Source: EX4572-165 sp964581795
GTDB lineage: Archaea > Thermoplasmatota > E2 > DHVEG-1
Direction of reading: 5' to 3'
NCBI GenBank assembly: GCA_964581795.1
Contig: CAZOPW010000002.1
Location: 10,358-74,357, forward strand
DNA: 64,000 bases
Shown: positions 38,801-46,813 of the stretch, piece by piece
Layout of the letters: every line of letters starts with the position of its first letter
How positions within the stretch are numbered: position 1 is the stretch's first letter
Made by a program: the position numbers and the translations under genes
The notes under the pieces: model-generated
What the model was told of the DNA's origin: nothing
What the model saw: only the letters and a program-made list of their open reading frames with translations
Database searches by the model: none

Positions 38801-39671
38801 TGGACCAGTAATAACCATTGTTTCACCAACATTAGATGAAATTCTTTATGATACCTCACCACGAATCCAAGCAACCTATACTGATGTAAGTGGTATTGAT
38901 ACTGACTCAGTAGTACTATCCTTAAATGGATCGGATACGTTTAGTACTATTTCATCTTCATTTGTTACATATACACCAGCAAGTTCATTAGATGCAGGCG
39001 ATCATACTGTTGTTGTTACTGTTTCCGATACTATAGGAAATGAGAATAGTAAGGTATGGACGTTTACCATTGAAGAATCTGAATCATATGCTGAAGAACA
39101 TATTGATTTCATAGATTCTGGTGAAGAAGAAACAATTCATCCAGAGAATGCTGAAGAAACTGGAATTACTAATATTGCATTAATAAGTACTGTTGATTTA
39201 ACAGATGTTCAAATCTCTGTAGCAAAAATCGATGTAAACCCAGATAATATCAGTGAGGAACCAACAAATGCATACATATATCTAGATATCACTATGAAAA
39301 GTAATGGAACTGAAATTTCAGATGATGATATCGAATCATTAAATCTTTCATTTAAGCTTACTCAAGACTGGTTTGACGATAATAATATTAACAAAGATAA
39401 AGTAAAACTTCTCAGGTATCATGCTGGTGTTTGGCAAACATTAACCACGACAATGACAAGTGAAGATGATTCTTTTGCATATTTTGAAGCAACTACAAAT
39501 GGAACGTCTACGTATGCAATTGTAGGTGAGCAAGTAGAAGAAGATGATACACCTCAGCCATTTGGTGGCTTGCTTTGGTTGTATATTCTTCTTGTAATTA
39601 TAACCATAATCATCATTGTTTTTGTAATCCTGGTTAAAACAGGGTATATTTACTTTGAAATCGAAGAATAA
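32835..39671 (+). CDS. Giant surface protein: three NosD-like beta-helix modules, Ig domains, PGF-pre-PGF domain
   Basis: The 2278 residues start with a signal peptide (cleavage near IAAD). Three right-handed beta-helix modules follow, each opening with a TIQ-AIN or TIQ-GIN block and a 'GTY-EN' phrase, at about residues 54, 750 and 1436. Each closes with a GNYWGDY or GNYYGDY segment and then a D-D-GIGDT or DGIVDD turn. NosD/CASH repeats of N-N-I-S/T type fill them. Then come Ig-like domains (about 1785-2080), a PGF-pre-PGF domain (about 2084-2235) and a membrane helix with a short tail. N-X-S/T sites are extraordinarily dense. Beta-helix modules of this kind usually bind or cut polysaccharides; no catalytic residues can be named. 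It is probably a cell-surface adhesin or glycan-binding protein. GGTG precedes the ATG by 9 nt. Confidence 0.88.
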   Translation: MFGKKFLGINKARKTVILMGMLFLGLLIFFMSQGVIAADLTVHPTATSADHTTIQDAINASSNGDTIRVWNGTYAENITVNKSISLDANSSVFLDLNGISGYGVNITANNTVVQNITVSNCSNVGIWVYNSSSQLENVTLENVTVHNGGGAGIAVDNASFCNITGCNVDNVSVGVFLGYGNVLGLPTHCNDCNVSDTMVSNIASMPGGICLYNSSDNTIYNNTVYNVSYMGQQAVAMGIALNGESTRNNITLNEIYISSVGIGLASSNNTNVSLNNIHNNFYGIYSSSSTGHNISDNSFYDDGIYLTGSELSHYIHTINAGNTVGGYPIRYYKNNTGSIVLDENNDAGQVILVNCSNFEIRNMTFNKSVFTTVHLVNSDNVNISNCTLTNFSNFGVGITVVNSNYCNITNCSDINGQSSVDTTGISFTNSSNCTIRDNIITNMTYDGAGPEAYGVSLQTTSNDNSIINNTVSFCGSGGIAIVTNSSNNTILSNTIFNSTEAGKGIFLVSGACNNSILENTIYNTNYSIHVQKDRGGWAGLPSIKSNNNTIDNNTIYHNIDHGLILEYSDNNTISNNIINNTTNGYGVYLYYSNYTNFTDNSVYNNSDAGIDLDGSCNNILSSNFVYNNENDGIRLSSSSNNSLFENYVYDNLDNGVQLNSAENNTIYHNNIYGNNNQNGFDDSQGNNTWYNDTYSEGNYWGDYPGTDSSNDGIGDTEYTVTTMGGTDNNDSYPLINKYGSIKNLNTNEVFLTIQNAIDDTDTVASHTISIDTGTYRENIILDKELTLTNALGATPVIDGMEGYGINITTNNTLVQNISVTNCSSGLGIYVFNSTHPLEDITLENITIDDANLGVGVDNTTYFNITDSTIFNCPMGGILLGFREQVLGLSGYCTNCNLSDNTVRDVNSGIFIRNSSDNEIYDNTIYDAGIGIAVYYSNNSNNVSSNQVYNNSDKGIWFYNSDHNNISSNNVYNNSNIGILFQLSSNGNNVTSNEVHNNTIGIKIQSSSNYNNITENTVEDNTDYGIYLNSFSSHNNLTNNECHNNSNYDIYLNKGCNYNILSGNNCTSSSGSYGIYLHDGNGVADSEHNTLINNICNGQDNRQKGIYIHSSNNTLTNNTCNDNFDGIYIVSSSDVNVTNNTCNSNGNYGIHILSSSGNNLTNNTCNDNSLEGIYMTGSSDNIIDNNTICRNKNGILLTTSTNNTFSNNTASNNSLHGLNIQTYSNNNTFLNNTLENNSFGIYLRMTLGNVILDNNSAINNSIGIYIHYSDECNIGNNICNNNTNQGICLSDSINNTVFNNTASDNGNQGIWIKSDSNNNIVKNNTVENNSNYGIHVSSSTSNTIYNNYLNNTQNAYDDSTNTWNTTQQAGTNIIEGSYLAGNYYGDYSGLDANDDGIGDTTYSIAGGNNIDYLPLSYGQIYVDDNAPADWYDEYHVRTIQEGINNATSTRTTVYIWNGTYTENVTLNKSITLDANSSSILDLQGSHSSTNCSGINITANNTVVQDLTVKNCSLGIHVYNSSFMLRNVTLNNLTVYNCNNVGICIDNTTYCNISSCNVTESGVHGISFAALDHYDSSSSHCSYCNVSQSSIKGRGTTTNNRACIYVTNSSHIEIYDNTIYNSSDWGIEFENTNNSNNITSNTIYNNSDKGIYIENSHHNNISANTIFNNTNDGINIEDSSNNTVFKNSIYNNSNGTILDSSENNTIYHNNFYNNTINNASDDSQGNNTWYNDIINEGNYWGDYDEASEGAYDNNSDGIVDDPDYNVSKVNGEYNNDTYPLMYRYDNYYILSIDLSSSRVDEGDPFTVTVKTQYGRTVSNANVTFNSVEYNTNPNGKVTITAPSVSSDSDYDINASKMCYTSDFTTIRVENVPSGGGFPDIGDFTPTPGDTSETDDAPTISDVSHSPIPVTNNDTVTVSASVTDDNTVSSVILYWDDGSEQSKSMSGSDDSYTANIGPFEGLSTVYYWIEATDNASQTTESEENSFKVKDTTGPVITIVSPTLDEILYDTSPRIQATYTDVSGIDTDSVVLSLNGSDTFSTISSSFVTYTPASSLDAGDHTVVVTVSDTIGNENSKVWTFTIEESESYAEEHIDFIDSGEEETIHPENAEETGITNIALISTVDLTDVQISVAKIDVNPDNISEEPTNAYIYLDITMKSNGTEISDDDIESLNLSFKLTQDWFDDNNINKDKVKLLRYHAGVWQTLTTTMTSEDDSFAYFEATTNGTSTYAIVGEQVEEDDTPQPFGGLLWLYILLVIITIIIIVFVILVKTGYIYFEIEE

Positions 39672-39781
39672 CACTCTCTTCTTTCTTTTTTTATTTTCTT
39701 TTTTTTTGATAACAGTTGTCTAATAAGAGTTTTAAAGTGAAAAAGTCACCATTCAATTGGTGAGTACAGACGAAGCAACAA

Positions 39782-40018
39782 ATGAAACTTGGTTTCTATC
39801 TTATAGGAATCTTTGTTCTAATCTCTAATTCTCTTGTTCTTTATGCTAGTTTTTTGCATGCTTATTTTTTTAATGATTACGTTTTTAGCGTACACATCAA
39901 TTTATTTGGAGAGGCACATGTTGAACTTATTATCCTGACAATTGTGTTAATCCTTTCATTAATTACCTCTTTAAAACTTGTTTCTCATCTAACAGCTCAT
40001 CCAAAAAACATTCCATAA
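39782..40018 (+). CDS. Small membrane protein of unknown function
   Basis: 78 residues with two hydrophobic helices (about 5-27 and 50-68) joined by a short loop. It has no recognised family. It is preceded by TTTTAAAG and lies alone between the surface protein and the adenosine-specific kinase gene. Codon use is like the neighbours, but its reality rests only on the open frame and plausible helices. Confidence 0.45.
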   Translation: MKLGFYLIGIFVLISNSLVLYASFLHAYFFNDYVFSVHINLFGEAHVELIILTIVLILSLITSLKLVSHLTAHPKNIP

Positions 40019-40096
40019 AAATTTAATGTTTAAAGATGGAACCATTTTTTAAACAGTGAATGTATTATTGATTTATCCAATGATGAGGTGATGACT

Positions 40097-40600
40097 ATGA
40101 ATGAATTTGATTTTTCGTTAGTACAAATTGAAAAACCAGATGAGATGAATTTTATTTTAGGCCAAACGCATTTTATTAAAACAGTAGAAGATTTGTATGA
40201 AGCTATTGTAAATAGTGTTCCCGATGCTGAGTTTGGTATCGCTTTTTGTGAAGCAAGCGGTGCTCGAAAGGTGAGAAGTATAGGTAATAATGATGAATTA
40301 CAAAAACTCGCTGAGAAAAATGCGATGAATATTGGTGCAGGTCATAGTTTTATTATTTTTATAAAAAATTGCTTTCCTTTGCACATTCTTCATAATATCA
40401 AACGAGTTCCTGAAGTCTGCAGGATTTTTTGCGCAACAGCAAATCCAACAAGAGTGCTTGTTGCAGAAACTGAAATTGATGGAGAGAAAGGCCGAGGAAT
40501 CATTGGAGTAATCGATGGATTTATACCTGTAGGTGTGGAAAATGATGAAGACATTCAGTGGCGGAAGGATTTTTTAAGAAAGATTGGATATAAATGTTAA
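40097..40600 (+). CDS. Adenosine-specific kinase family protein
   Basis: A 167-residue protein of the PAE2307/TM1646 group. Family blocks are FGIAFCEASGARKVRSIGND-like (here GIAFCEASGARKVRSIGNN), NAMNIGAGHSFIIF, CATANPTRVLVAET and GRGIIGVIDGFIPVGVE. A crystal structure of a family member bound adenosine derivatives, hence the name; the cellular role is not settled. The ATG at 40097 is chosen because GAGGTG ends 6 nt upstream; 40091 is possible. It converges with the pilus genes. Confidence 0.88.
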   Translation: MNEFDFSLVQIEKPDEMNFILGQTHFIKTVEDLYEAIVNSVPDAEFGIAFCEASGARKVRSIGNNDELQKLAEKNAMNIGAGHSFIIFIKNCFPLHILHNIKRVPEVCRIFCATANPTRVLVAETEIDGEKGRGIIGVIDGFIPVGVENDEDIQWRKDFLRKIGYKC

Positions 40601-40625
40601 AATAACAACGTTTTCTCTTTCTTTT

Positions 40626-42608
40626 TTACATATTTATTGCGAGTGCATCTAAAAAGAAAGAACTAGCAAAAATACTAATTGTCAACACTAACATTGCCGT
40701 GGGTAAATGATGACTGAGATCATAGAGAAAAGCAATTGGGTCATCTCCATCTTCGATACCATTTGTAAAACGAGTTAGTAGTATGACTAATTCTATAATG
40801 TATATACCAATGACAAGAATAAACCATGTTGGTTGAATATTCTCAAGAGCAAACGTAGTTGCAATACCCGGTAATACAGTGCCTTGATTTGTAAATAAGG
40901 GATCAGAATTTGTGGTGAGTAACATTTTTTCAACGATGGATGAAATCAAGTGAGTTATAGCAAGTGTTACTCCTGCAATTAATGGAGCAAATATTGTAGC
41001 AGTTGATCGAAGAGTTGCAGTAAGAGTTGCAAGGGTTTCCTTGATATGTTTTTCTACTTCTTGTAATGCTTTTAAATGATCAGCTAAACGGATGATAGAT
41101 AGACTTGCAGTTTGTTGACTTTTCTTAATTCCTTGTACAAAAAGTTTCATTATCGCATGAATTCTTGAGGAGTAGACTTGTTTTAAGGAACCGTATTCTG
41201 GATGAAATAATGCTGAATGTATTGTTGCATGCCGAGCAGATAGCATAAATACAGTTTCAGAAAAAAGTTTAGAAATAACTGATCCTTTCATTGTTGTTGC
41301 AGTATATGAAAGGCTTTCCTCCGGGGATTTACCTTCGTGAAGTCGTTTTCCGATGATATAAAGTGCATCACTAAATTCATGTTCCATATTTCTTATTTTT
41401 TTTCTTATCTGATGAAATGGCTTATAGACTTTATAAGTATAAAAGGAAAAGCTAAGGACTATTCCCCAAAGTAGGAATAAACTCACAGGAATCTGATTGT
41501 CTAATGTTAAACTGGAAGCAACCAACGGAAAATTATGTAGCGGTGGAGCAAGAATAGACAAGATATACAGGAGTGCAGGGAAACTAATCACAATTCCTAC
41601 TATTAGTGATATTAAAATGGTTTTTTTTGAATCTATTTTTTTAATACTTGGGTGAAGTTTTGAAATATGAGGTGGTGAAAAGGTTGCTGGACGATGTAAT
41701 AATACGTGTCGCATATAGAAAAAAAGAATGAGTGGAAGGAAAACATCATACAAGAAAAACACTTGAAAGATAGTGATATGCAGTCCGATTAATCCCGCTG
41801 CTGGAAGCATTGCAATAATGGATAAAGGGATCATAATACCAATTGAATAAGTGATCATGATAGGTTGGTGTAACATATCTGCAAAAGAACGCATCATGTC
41901 ACGAGTGCCTTCAAGACCAACATCAAGTGCTTTGTTTAAGGTAAGCATTCGTTGCGCTTCATCGGGTTCATCAATTGAACTTTGAATCAAATGCAAACTT
42001 CGTTTAAATGCTTCATTATATCGACCCCATTTTGTTGCAAAAACGGTAATTGCATCAGAGACACTGTAATAGATTCGAACTTGCATATCCCATAGTAATT
42101 TTCGAAGATCTCGAATAAGTGAATTCGATGATTCTTTTACGGTATAACTCAAAGCAGTTTCAAGATTTGGTGTTAATTTTAAAGACATAACAATATAACT
42201 CAATACTTCAGGTATATCTCCGATTGATTGGATTTTTGCATACTGTACCAATGTTTTTGGGTAAGAAACAACAAATTGCATGAGGATAAACGGAACCAAT
42301 CCTGTTGCAATTAGCATGATTCCCATGGTTAGCAAGTCAAAAGAAATTCCTGCAGAGGAATAAGCAAAAATTATGATTAAATCAATAAAACATAATAAGA
42401 AAAATAAGATTAAAAATACGGTATAAGCTAAAGCCAACACTCCTTCTTTTGATATGTTCAAACCTGTAAACCTTATTGCATCTTCATAGTCTTCATCCCA
42501 AAAAGAAAGCATATGTTGTTTTGTTTTTTCTGAGTGTGGAATGAGAAACGAACAATGTTGTTCAGTTATTCTTGCAAATCGTTGATACCAATTATGCTGT
42601 TTTATCAT
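40626..42608 (-). CDS. Type IV pilus/secretion membrane platform protein (TadC/ArlJ-like)
   Basis: A 660-residue polytopic protein. It has two blocks of the T2SSF-type fold, each a soluble helical part followed by membrane helices: about residues 120-290 (IGDIPEVLSYIVMSLKLTPNLETAL) and 395-650 (EFSDALYIIGKRLHEGKSPEESL). This resembles archaeal ArlJ/TadC proteins that sit under pilus or archaellum machines. It overlaps the end of the ATPase gene by 4 bp (ATGA), so the two are translationally coupled. Confidence 0.85.
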   Translation of the reverse strand: MIKQHNWYQRFARITEQHCSFLIPHSEKTKQHMLSFWDEDYEDAIRFTGLNISKEGVLALAYTVFLILFFLLCFIDLIIIFAYSSAGISFDLLTMGIMLIATGLVPFILMQFVVSYPKTLVQYAKIQSIGDIPEVLSYIVMSLKLTPNLETALSYTVKESSNSLIRDLRKLLWDMQVRIYYSVSDAITVFATKWGRYNEAFKRSLHLIQSSIDEPDEAQRMLTLNKALDVGLEGTRDMMRSFADMLHQPIMITYSIGIMIPLSIIAMLPAAGLIGLHITIFQVFFLYDVFLPLILFFYMRHVLLHRPATFSPPHISKLHPSIKKIDSKKTILISLIVGIVISFPALLYILSILAPPLHNFPLVASSLTLDNQIPVSLFLLWGIVLSFSFYTYKVYKPFHQIRKKIRNMEHEFSDALYIIGKRLHEGKSPEESLSYTATTMKGSVISKLFSETVFMLSARHATIHSALFHPEYGSLKQVYSSRIHAIMKLFVQGIKKSQQTASLSIIRLADHLKALQEVEKHIKETLATLTATLRSTATIFAPLIAGVTLAITHLISSIVEKMLLTTNSDPLFTNQGTVLPGIATTFALENIQPTWFILVIGIYIIELVILLTRFTNGIEDGDDPIAFLYDLSHHLPTAMLVLTISIFASSFFLDALAINM

Positions 42609-44746
42609 GCAGATAGTCTCCTTTGAACATACTTAGAAAACCAGCAGTCCCATTTTTTTTGGATATGGTGATAATTAACTGATTTAGCCTGTTTGGCTTG
42701 TTCTATAAGCATCCAGAACTGATTATTGGCATCACGCATACAATTAGCTTCTAAAAAGCAACCATTCAATTCAGTTCCTGCTTTGACTATTTGTTTTTTA
42801 ATGTGCGTACGTAAACGAATATTTTCTAAAGCCTGCTCAACAGAGATGCCCCATTGTCTAGCTATTTTTTGAATAACTGTTGATTGGCCAATAGTGATTC
42901 TAGGAAGTTGTTTTAAGGAATCTTCCGCGATATTAAAATCCATTAGATCTGCAAATGCTTGCTCAGCGGTCATAGTTGGTGACCATGAATTTTTCATCGT
43001 CTCACTAATTCGAGTTACTCGCCTAGTACGACCAACTCCTCCTTGTTTTCGTATTGGAGCTGTTACTATGACCGTATCAACTGCTTTGAATGATGTTGCT
43101 GGAACTCCGATGTCATACACGATTCGTTCAAACACATCTATTGGTGTAGCTCCATGAATTGTTCCCATGATTAAGTTTCCTGCAGCTCCAACTCTCATCG
43201 CCTCAAACAAAACTTTTGCTTCTATCCCTCTAACTTCTCCAATGATAAGAACTGATTCTCCAAGTCGAAGAGCAGTGCGTAATGCATCAGTTGGTTCTAA
43301 CTCTGTTGACTGATTTGATGATGAGATAGATTTTGTAAGTAATGATTGTAATCTGTATCCCAAATCTTGAAAGTGATTCGAAGGAATTTCATTTGTGTCC
43401 TCGATAGTTAGGATCCTAAATCGTTGAGGAATTTCGAGTAATAATGCAGTAAGAAGCGATGTTTTTCCAGCGCCACGAGATCCAGCAATGAGAATTGATG
43501 CTTGCCCATCTACAAGAAAACTGAGAAGGCCCGCTGCTTCAGCGGATAACATCTTATTTGCTATGAAATGAGCAAGAGTCCATGGTTTTTTTCGATGTCT
43601 TCTGAATGCAAAAGCAGTCCCTTTTGGTGTTAAGGGTTGCCCGATTGCTGCTATTCGAGTTTGAAATGAAGGCAAATGCATATCAAGAACTGGTGTTGCT
43701 TCTGAAAATGGACGACCGCTTAATGATCGAAATCTAGAGGATAGTGCATCGATGTCTTGATATGATAAAAAAATGTTTGACGTATATTCGTCTCCATTGA
43801 GAACGATATGTAATGGGTTATTATGTACTGGTGCATTGACGTATACATCTTGGATATTTGGGTCATTTAGAAGATCTTCAATGATGCCGAGTCCAGCAGT
43901 GTATTGTGCAAAGATTATTGCCAATTGATTGATATGATGTGAATCAAGATTTGGTTCAGTATCTGTTTGTTGTATAATGTTTAAGATTGTTTTTTTCGCA
44001 AATCTAGTAAAATAGGATCGAGCGTTTGTGGAGTCGATAAATGAAGCAGTATCAGGATGATGATTGGATAAATTGATTCGTACTTTTTCGAGAAGATTAA
44101 CGTCCTGTTGAGAGAGTTGATATTCACGGGGGAGAAGAAAGTAAAGTTTCTCTGGTGAATGTATCTTTGAATATATAGTAACTGTCGCTTGTTTATCTGA
44201 TGGTGAATGAATAGAATAGGTTGACTCAAATATTGTTCCCGGTGGAGGTTGCATTTGGATGAACGAATCGATAAATCCTGGTCTAACATAGGGTCGGATA
44301 TAGTTATGATAAAATGTAGATGGTGAAAGAGCGTCTGGTAGAAGATGAAGCGTTGGTGTTTTTGACTGTATTTGCTTTCTTGTTGAAGGAGGAACTGTTG
44401 TGGAGTGTTGTTTGAATTGTTTGAATTGTGAAAATATGTCAATTGGTTTTTTACTTTGTAAACCTTGTTTTTCTTGTGATGTTTTTTGGAGGGTTTTATC
44501 TAGTTCTATTTCCTCTTGAAATCGTGCTAGTTCTTTTAAATAAGTTAATGATGTATTTTGGTAGATTTTGATGTAAATATTTTGTAGAATTAGTTGTGTT
44601 ACATTAGGATGATTTTGTAGAAGAGATATTATATTTTTTCGACATTTTTTGTCTTGTAATGTTGCTTGACCATGTTTACATTGATTGCAATGTATAGTGA
44701 GAATGTTGTTATCTGGTTTTTTTTGAGTTGTGGTTGAACAAATCAC
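42605..44746 (-). CDS. Type II/IV secretion system ATPase (GspE/ArlI-like)
   Basis: A hexameric motor ATPase of 713 residues. The N-terminal 300 residues are less conserved, with a Cys-rich start (CNQCKHGQATLQDKKC) that may bind metal. The core has ILIAGSRGAGKTSLL (Walker A, about residue 427), an Asp box ILTIEDTNEIP, Walker B-like SVLIIGEVRGIEAK and GTIHGATPIDVFERI (His box). It starts with GTG. The platform-protein gene overlaps it downstream. It is divergent from a VirB4/HerA-like ATPase gene, with one palindromic TATA between them. Confidence 0.9.
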   Translation of the reverse strand: MICSTTTQKKPDNNILTIHCNQCKHGQATLQDKKCRKNIISLLQNHPNVTQLILQNIYIKIYQNTSLTYLKELARFQEEIELDKTLQKTSQEKQGLQSKKPIDIFSQFKQFKQHSTTVPPSTRKQIQSKTPTLHLLPDALSPSTFYHNYIRPYVRPGFIDSFIQMQPPPGTIFESTYSIHSPSDKQATVTIYSKIHSPEKLYFLLPREYQLSQQDVNLLEKVRINLSNHHPDTASFIDSTNARSYFTRFAKKTILNIIQQTDTEPNLDSHHINQLAIIFAQYTAGLGIIEDLLNDPNIQDVYVNAPVHNNPLHIVLNGDEYTSNIFLSYQDIDALSSRFRSLSGRPFSEATPVLDMHLPSFQTRIAAIGQPLTPKGTAFAFRRHRKKPWTLAHFIANKMLSAEAAGLLSFLVDGQASILIAGSRGAGKTSLLTALLLEIPQRFRILTIEDTNEIPSNHFQDLGYRLQSLLTKSISSSNQSTELEPTDALRTALRLGESVLIIGEVRGIEAKVLFEAMRVGAAGNLIMGTIHGATPIDVFERIVYDIGVPATSFKAVDTVIVTAPIRKQGGVGRTRRVTRISETMKNSWSPTMTAEQAFADLMDFNIAEDSLKQLPRITIGQSTVIQKIARQWGISVEQALENIRLRTHIKKQIVKAGTELNGCFLEANCMRDANNQFWMLIEQAKQAKSVNYHHIQKKWDCWFSKYVQRRLSA

Positions 44747-44774
44747 CTATCGTCCCCAAGCACCATTAATATGA

Positions 44775-44796
44775 TAACAAAATATATATTTTGTTA
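44775..44796. promoter_or_regulatory. 22-bp perfect palindrome containing TATA, shared by divergent pilus genes
   Basis: The sequence has dyad symmetry over all 22 bases around ATATAT: TAACAAAATATAT with its mirror. Its centre is about 39 bp from the leftward GTG (44746) and 42 bp from the rightward ATG (44828). Transcript starts 25 bp out on either side would leave leaders of about 15 nt. Confidence 0.6.
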
Positions 44797-44827
44797 AATT
44801 ATTATAGATTTGTTCGGTGAGGGATTT

Positions 44828-46117
44828 ATGAACCCAATAAATCAACAAGACTTTCTGCAAACAAGGAATTATGTATTAGGGAATAGAAATCCGAATCCTG
44901 ATTTTGCTCTTCACATCGGAAGATTTTATGCTTTAGACGGATCACTTGGTTCCTCTGTATATATCGATGCATTAAAACCACATGTGATGATGATAGCAGG
45001 TAAGAGAGGATATGGAAAATCATATACTCTAGGTGTTTTCTTGGAAGAATTTTCTCGTTTACCTTTATCTCTTAGGGAAAGATATACCTGTTTGGTTATC
45101 GATACATTAGGAATTTTTTGGACTTTACACTATCCTAATAAAAAACAAAAAGATCTTCTTTCAAAATGGAATATTTCCGCAGAGCAAACACCCATAACCC
45201 TTTTTCATACGGCTCAAAAATCTCCAGAAGCATTCAAAAACCATTCAATTGTCAAAAATTTTAAAATCCCTCCTTCTATTTTATCAATTCATCAATGGTG
45301 TGAGTTATTTCAATGTTCATTAATGGACTCTGAAGGAATTCTGTTGTCATCCTCGATTATTTCACTTCAAAACCATCGATCACAATTTGATTTAGAGGAT
45401 ATAAAAAAGGAAGTTCAAAAGAATACTAATGCTGATAAGAAAACACGCGAGAAGGTGAACACCTTTTTAGACCAAGCAAGGTCATGGAATTTATTTTCAG
45501 AAAAAGCAAATCCCATTTCAAGGTTAATAAAACCAGGAGAAATCATAATCATTGATTTAAGTTACCTTAAAAATAATTATTTGAAACAGACGATTACGGC
45601 AATTATTTCTGATATTTTATTTCATTATCGTGTCACTCAACGAAAAATTGAGGAATTCCAACATATTAATGATGCACCAGCAACAAAAAACAATCCTTAC
45701 ATTTGGTTAGCTATCGATGAAGCTCACTTATTCCTTCCAGAAAAGGAAAATTCCTATGTAAAACAAATATTACTTCAAAACTGGCTTCGTCAAGGTAGAC
45801 AACCAGGACTATCACTCATGTTAGCTACACAACGACCTAGTTTCATGGATCGTGAAGTCTTTTCCCATTGTGATCTCCTATTTTGTCATCGTCTTACAGC
45901 AAATGAAGACATTCAGTCCTTGACACGATTGCGACCAACATATATGAAGGGAGATATTGAAGAAACAATTAAAAAGATAGGAACAGAGAAAGGAGTTGCT
46001 CTTCTCATTGATGATGTGGTTGAAACAACTCACATCGTCAAAATCCGTCCTCGACATAGCTGGCATGGAGGTGGAGAGCCGGAAATAAAAATAGTAAATG
46101 GAAATGAGGAAAACTGA
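44828..46117 (+). CDS. VirB4/HerA-type ATPase
   Basis: A P-loop ATPase of the FtsK-HerA group. MMIAGKRGYGKSYTLGVFLEE is Walker A, IWLAIDEAHLFLPEKEN is Walker B, and LRQGRQPGLSLMLATQRPS is the sensor/arginine-finger block of HerA-like proteins. Length is 429 residues. The ATG at 44828 is preferred over a TTG at 44810 because GGTGAGGG lies just upstream. It shares a promoter region with the secretion ATPase and overlaps the next gene by one base. It may drive protein or DNA translocation in the same apparatus, or work on DNA independently. Confidence 0.85.
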   Translation: MNPINQQDFLQTRNYVLGNRNPNPDFALHIGRFYALDGSLGSSVYIDALKPHVMMIAGKRGYGKSYTLGVFLEEFSRLPLSLRERYTCLVIDTLGIFWTLHYPNKKQKDLLSKWNISAEQTPITLFHTAQKSPEAFKNHSIVKNFKIPPSILSIHQWCELFQCSLMDSEGILLSSSIISLQNHRSQFDLEDIKKEVQKNTNADKKTREKVNTFLDQARSWNLFSEKANPISRLIKPGEIIIIDLSYLKNNYLKQTITAIISDILFHYRVTQRKIEEFQHINDAPATKNNPYIWLAIDEAHLFLPEKENSYVKQILLQNWLRQGRQPGLSLMLATQRPSFMDREVFSHCDLLFCHRLTANEDIQSLTRLRPTYMKGDIEETIKKIGTEKGVALLIDDVVETTHIVKIRPRHSWHGGGEPEIKIVNGNEEN

Positions 46118-46668
46118 TGAGAAAAAAGAATGAAACAAAACCGTTTCAGAAAAATACCACTGCTGCTATGTGGATACCAATCCGGCTTTTAATAAGTATT
46201 GTTATCATTTCATTTATAACCGGATTAATAGTCATTGGGTCACAACTCACTACTCAAACAGTAGAGCATAATGAGCTAAAAAATAAACTAGTTGAAATCA
46301 GATTATCTTTGGAATCGCTTTACCAGTATGGCGAGTGCAGATCTTTGCTAAAATCATTAAATATAGCGGGGTCAACACGTGTTTTTGAATTACAAATTCC
46401 AGATACTATTTCATCTGTGCATTTTGGAAAAAAACATGGTGAATCAAATGGTTTGAGTAGTAGTATCCGTTACGAATCAAAAGAAGGTATACACACAATT
46501 TGGTTGGATTCCGATATTCAACTTGTTTCAGCAATAGAATTCAAAAATACGTGGCAACCAAATGAATTTCATGACGGATTTACCTTACAATCGGGAATAA
46601 ACCATTTTACTGCTGAACTTGTTTGTAATGCAAGAAACCAATTCATTCTATTATACAGTAATAAATAA
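46117..46668 (+). CDS. Single-pass membrane protein, possible pilin-like subunit
   Basis: 183 residues with a basic N-terminus, one hydrophobic helix (about 20-42, PIRLLISIVIISFITGLIVIG) and an extracellular beta-rich domain. The layout resembles class III or pseudo-pilins, but no clear prepilin cleavage site is seen. Its start codon shares one base with the stop of the ATPase gene, so the two are coupled. No sequence family is recognised; its link to pili rests on context. Confidence 0.55.
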   Translation: MRKKNETKPFQKNTTAAMWIPIRLLISIVIISFITGLIVIGSQLTTQTVEHNELKNKLVEIRLSLESLYQYGECRSLLKSLNIAGSTRVFELQIPDTISSVHFGKKHGESNGLSSSIRYESKEGIHTIWLDSDIQLVSAIEFKNTWQPNEFHDGFTLQSGINHFTAELVCNARNQFILLYSNK

Positions 46669-46813
46669 AATAAATCAAATTTTAAAATATTAGGATAAAT
46701 AAAAGATGAATCTATTTTTTTCAATAATAATCTTTTACTATTAAATGAAACAAATAAAAAAAAGGCTACCAATAAAAGTAAATAAGATTACAAGATACCA
46801 GTGAAGACAACAC

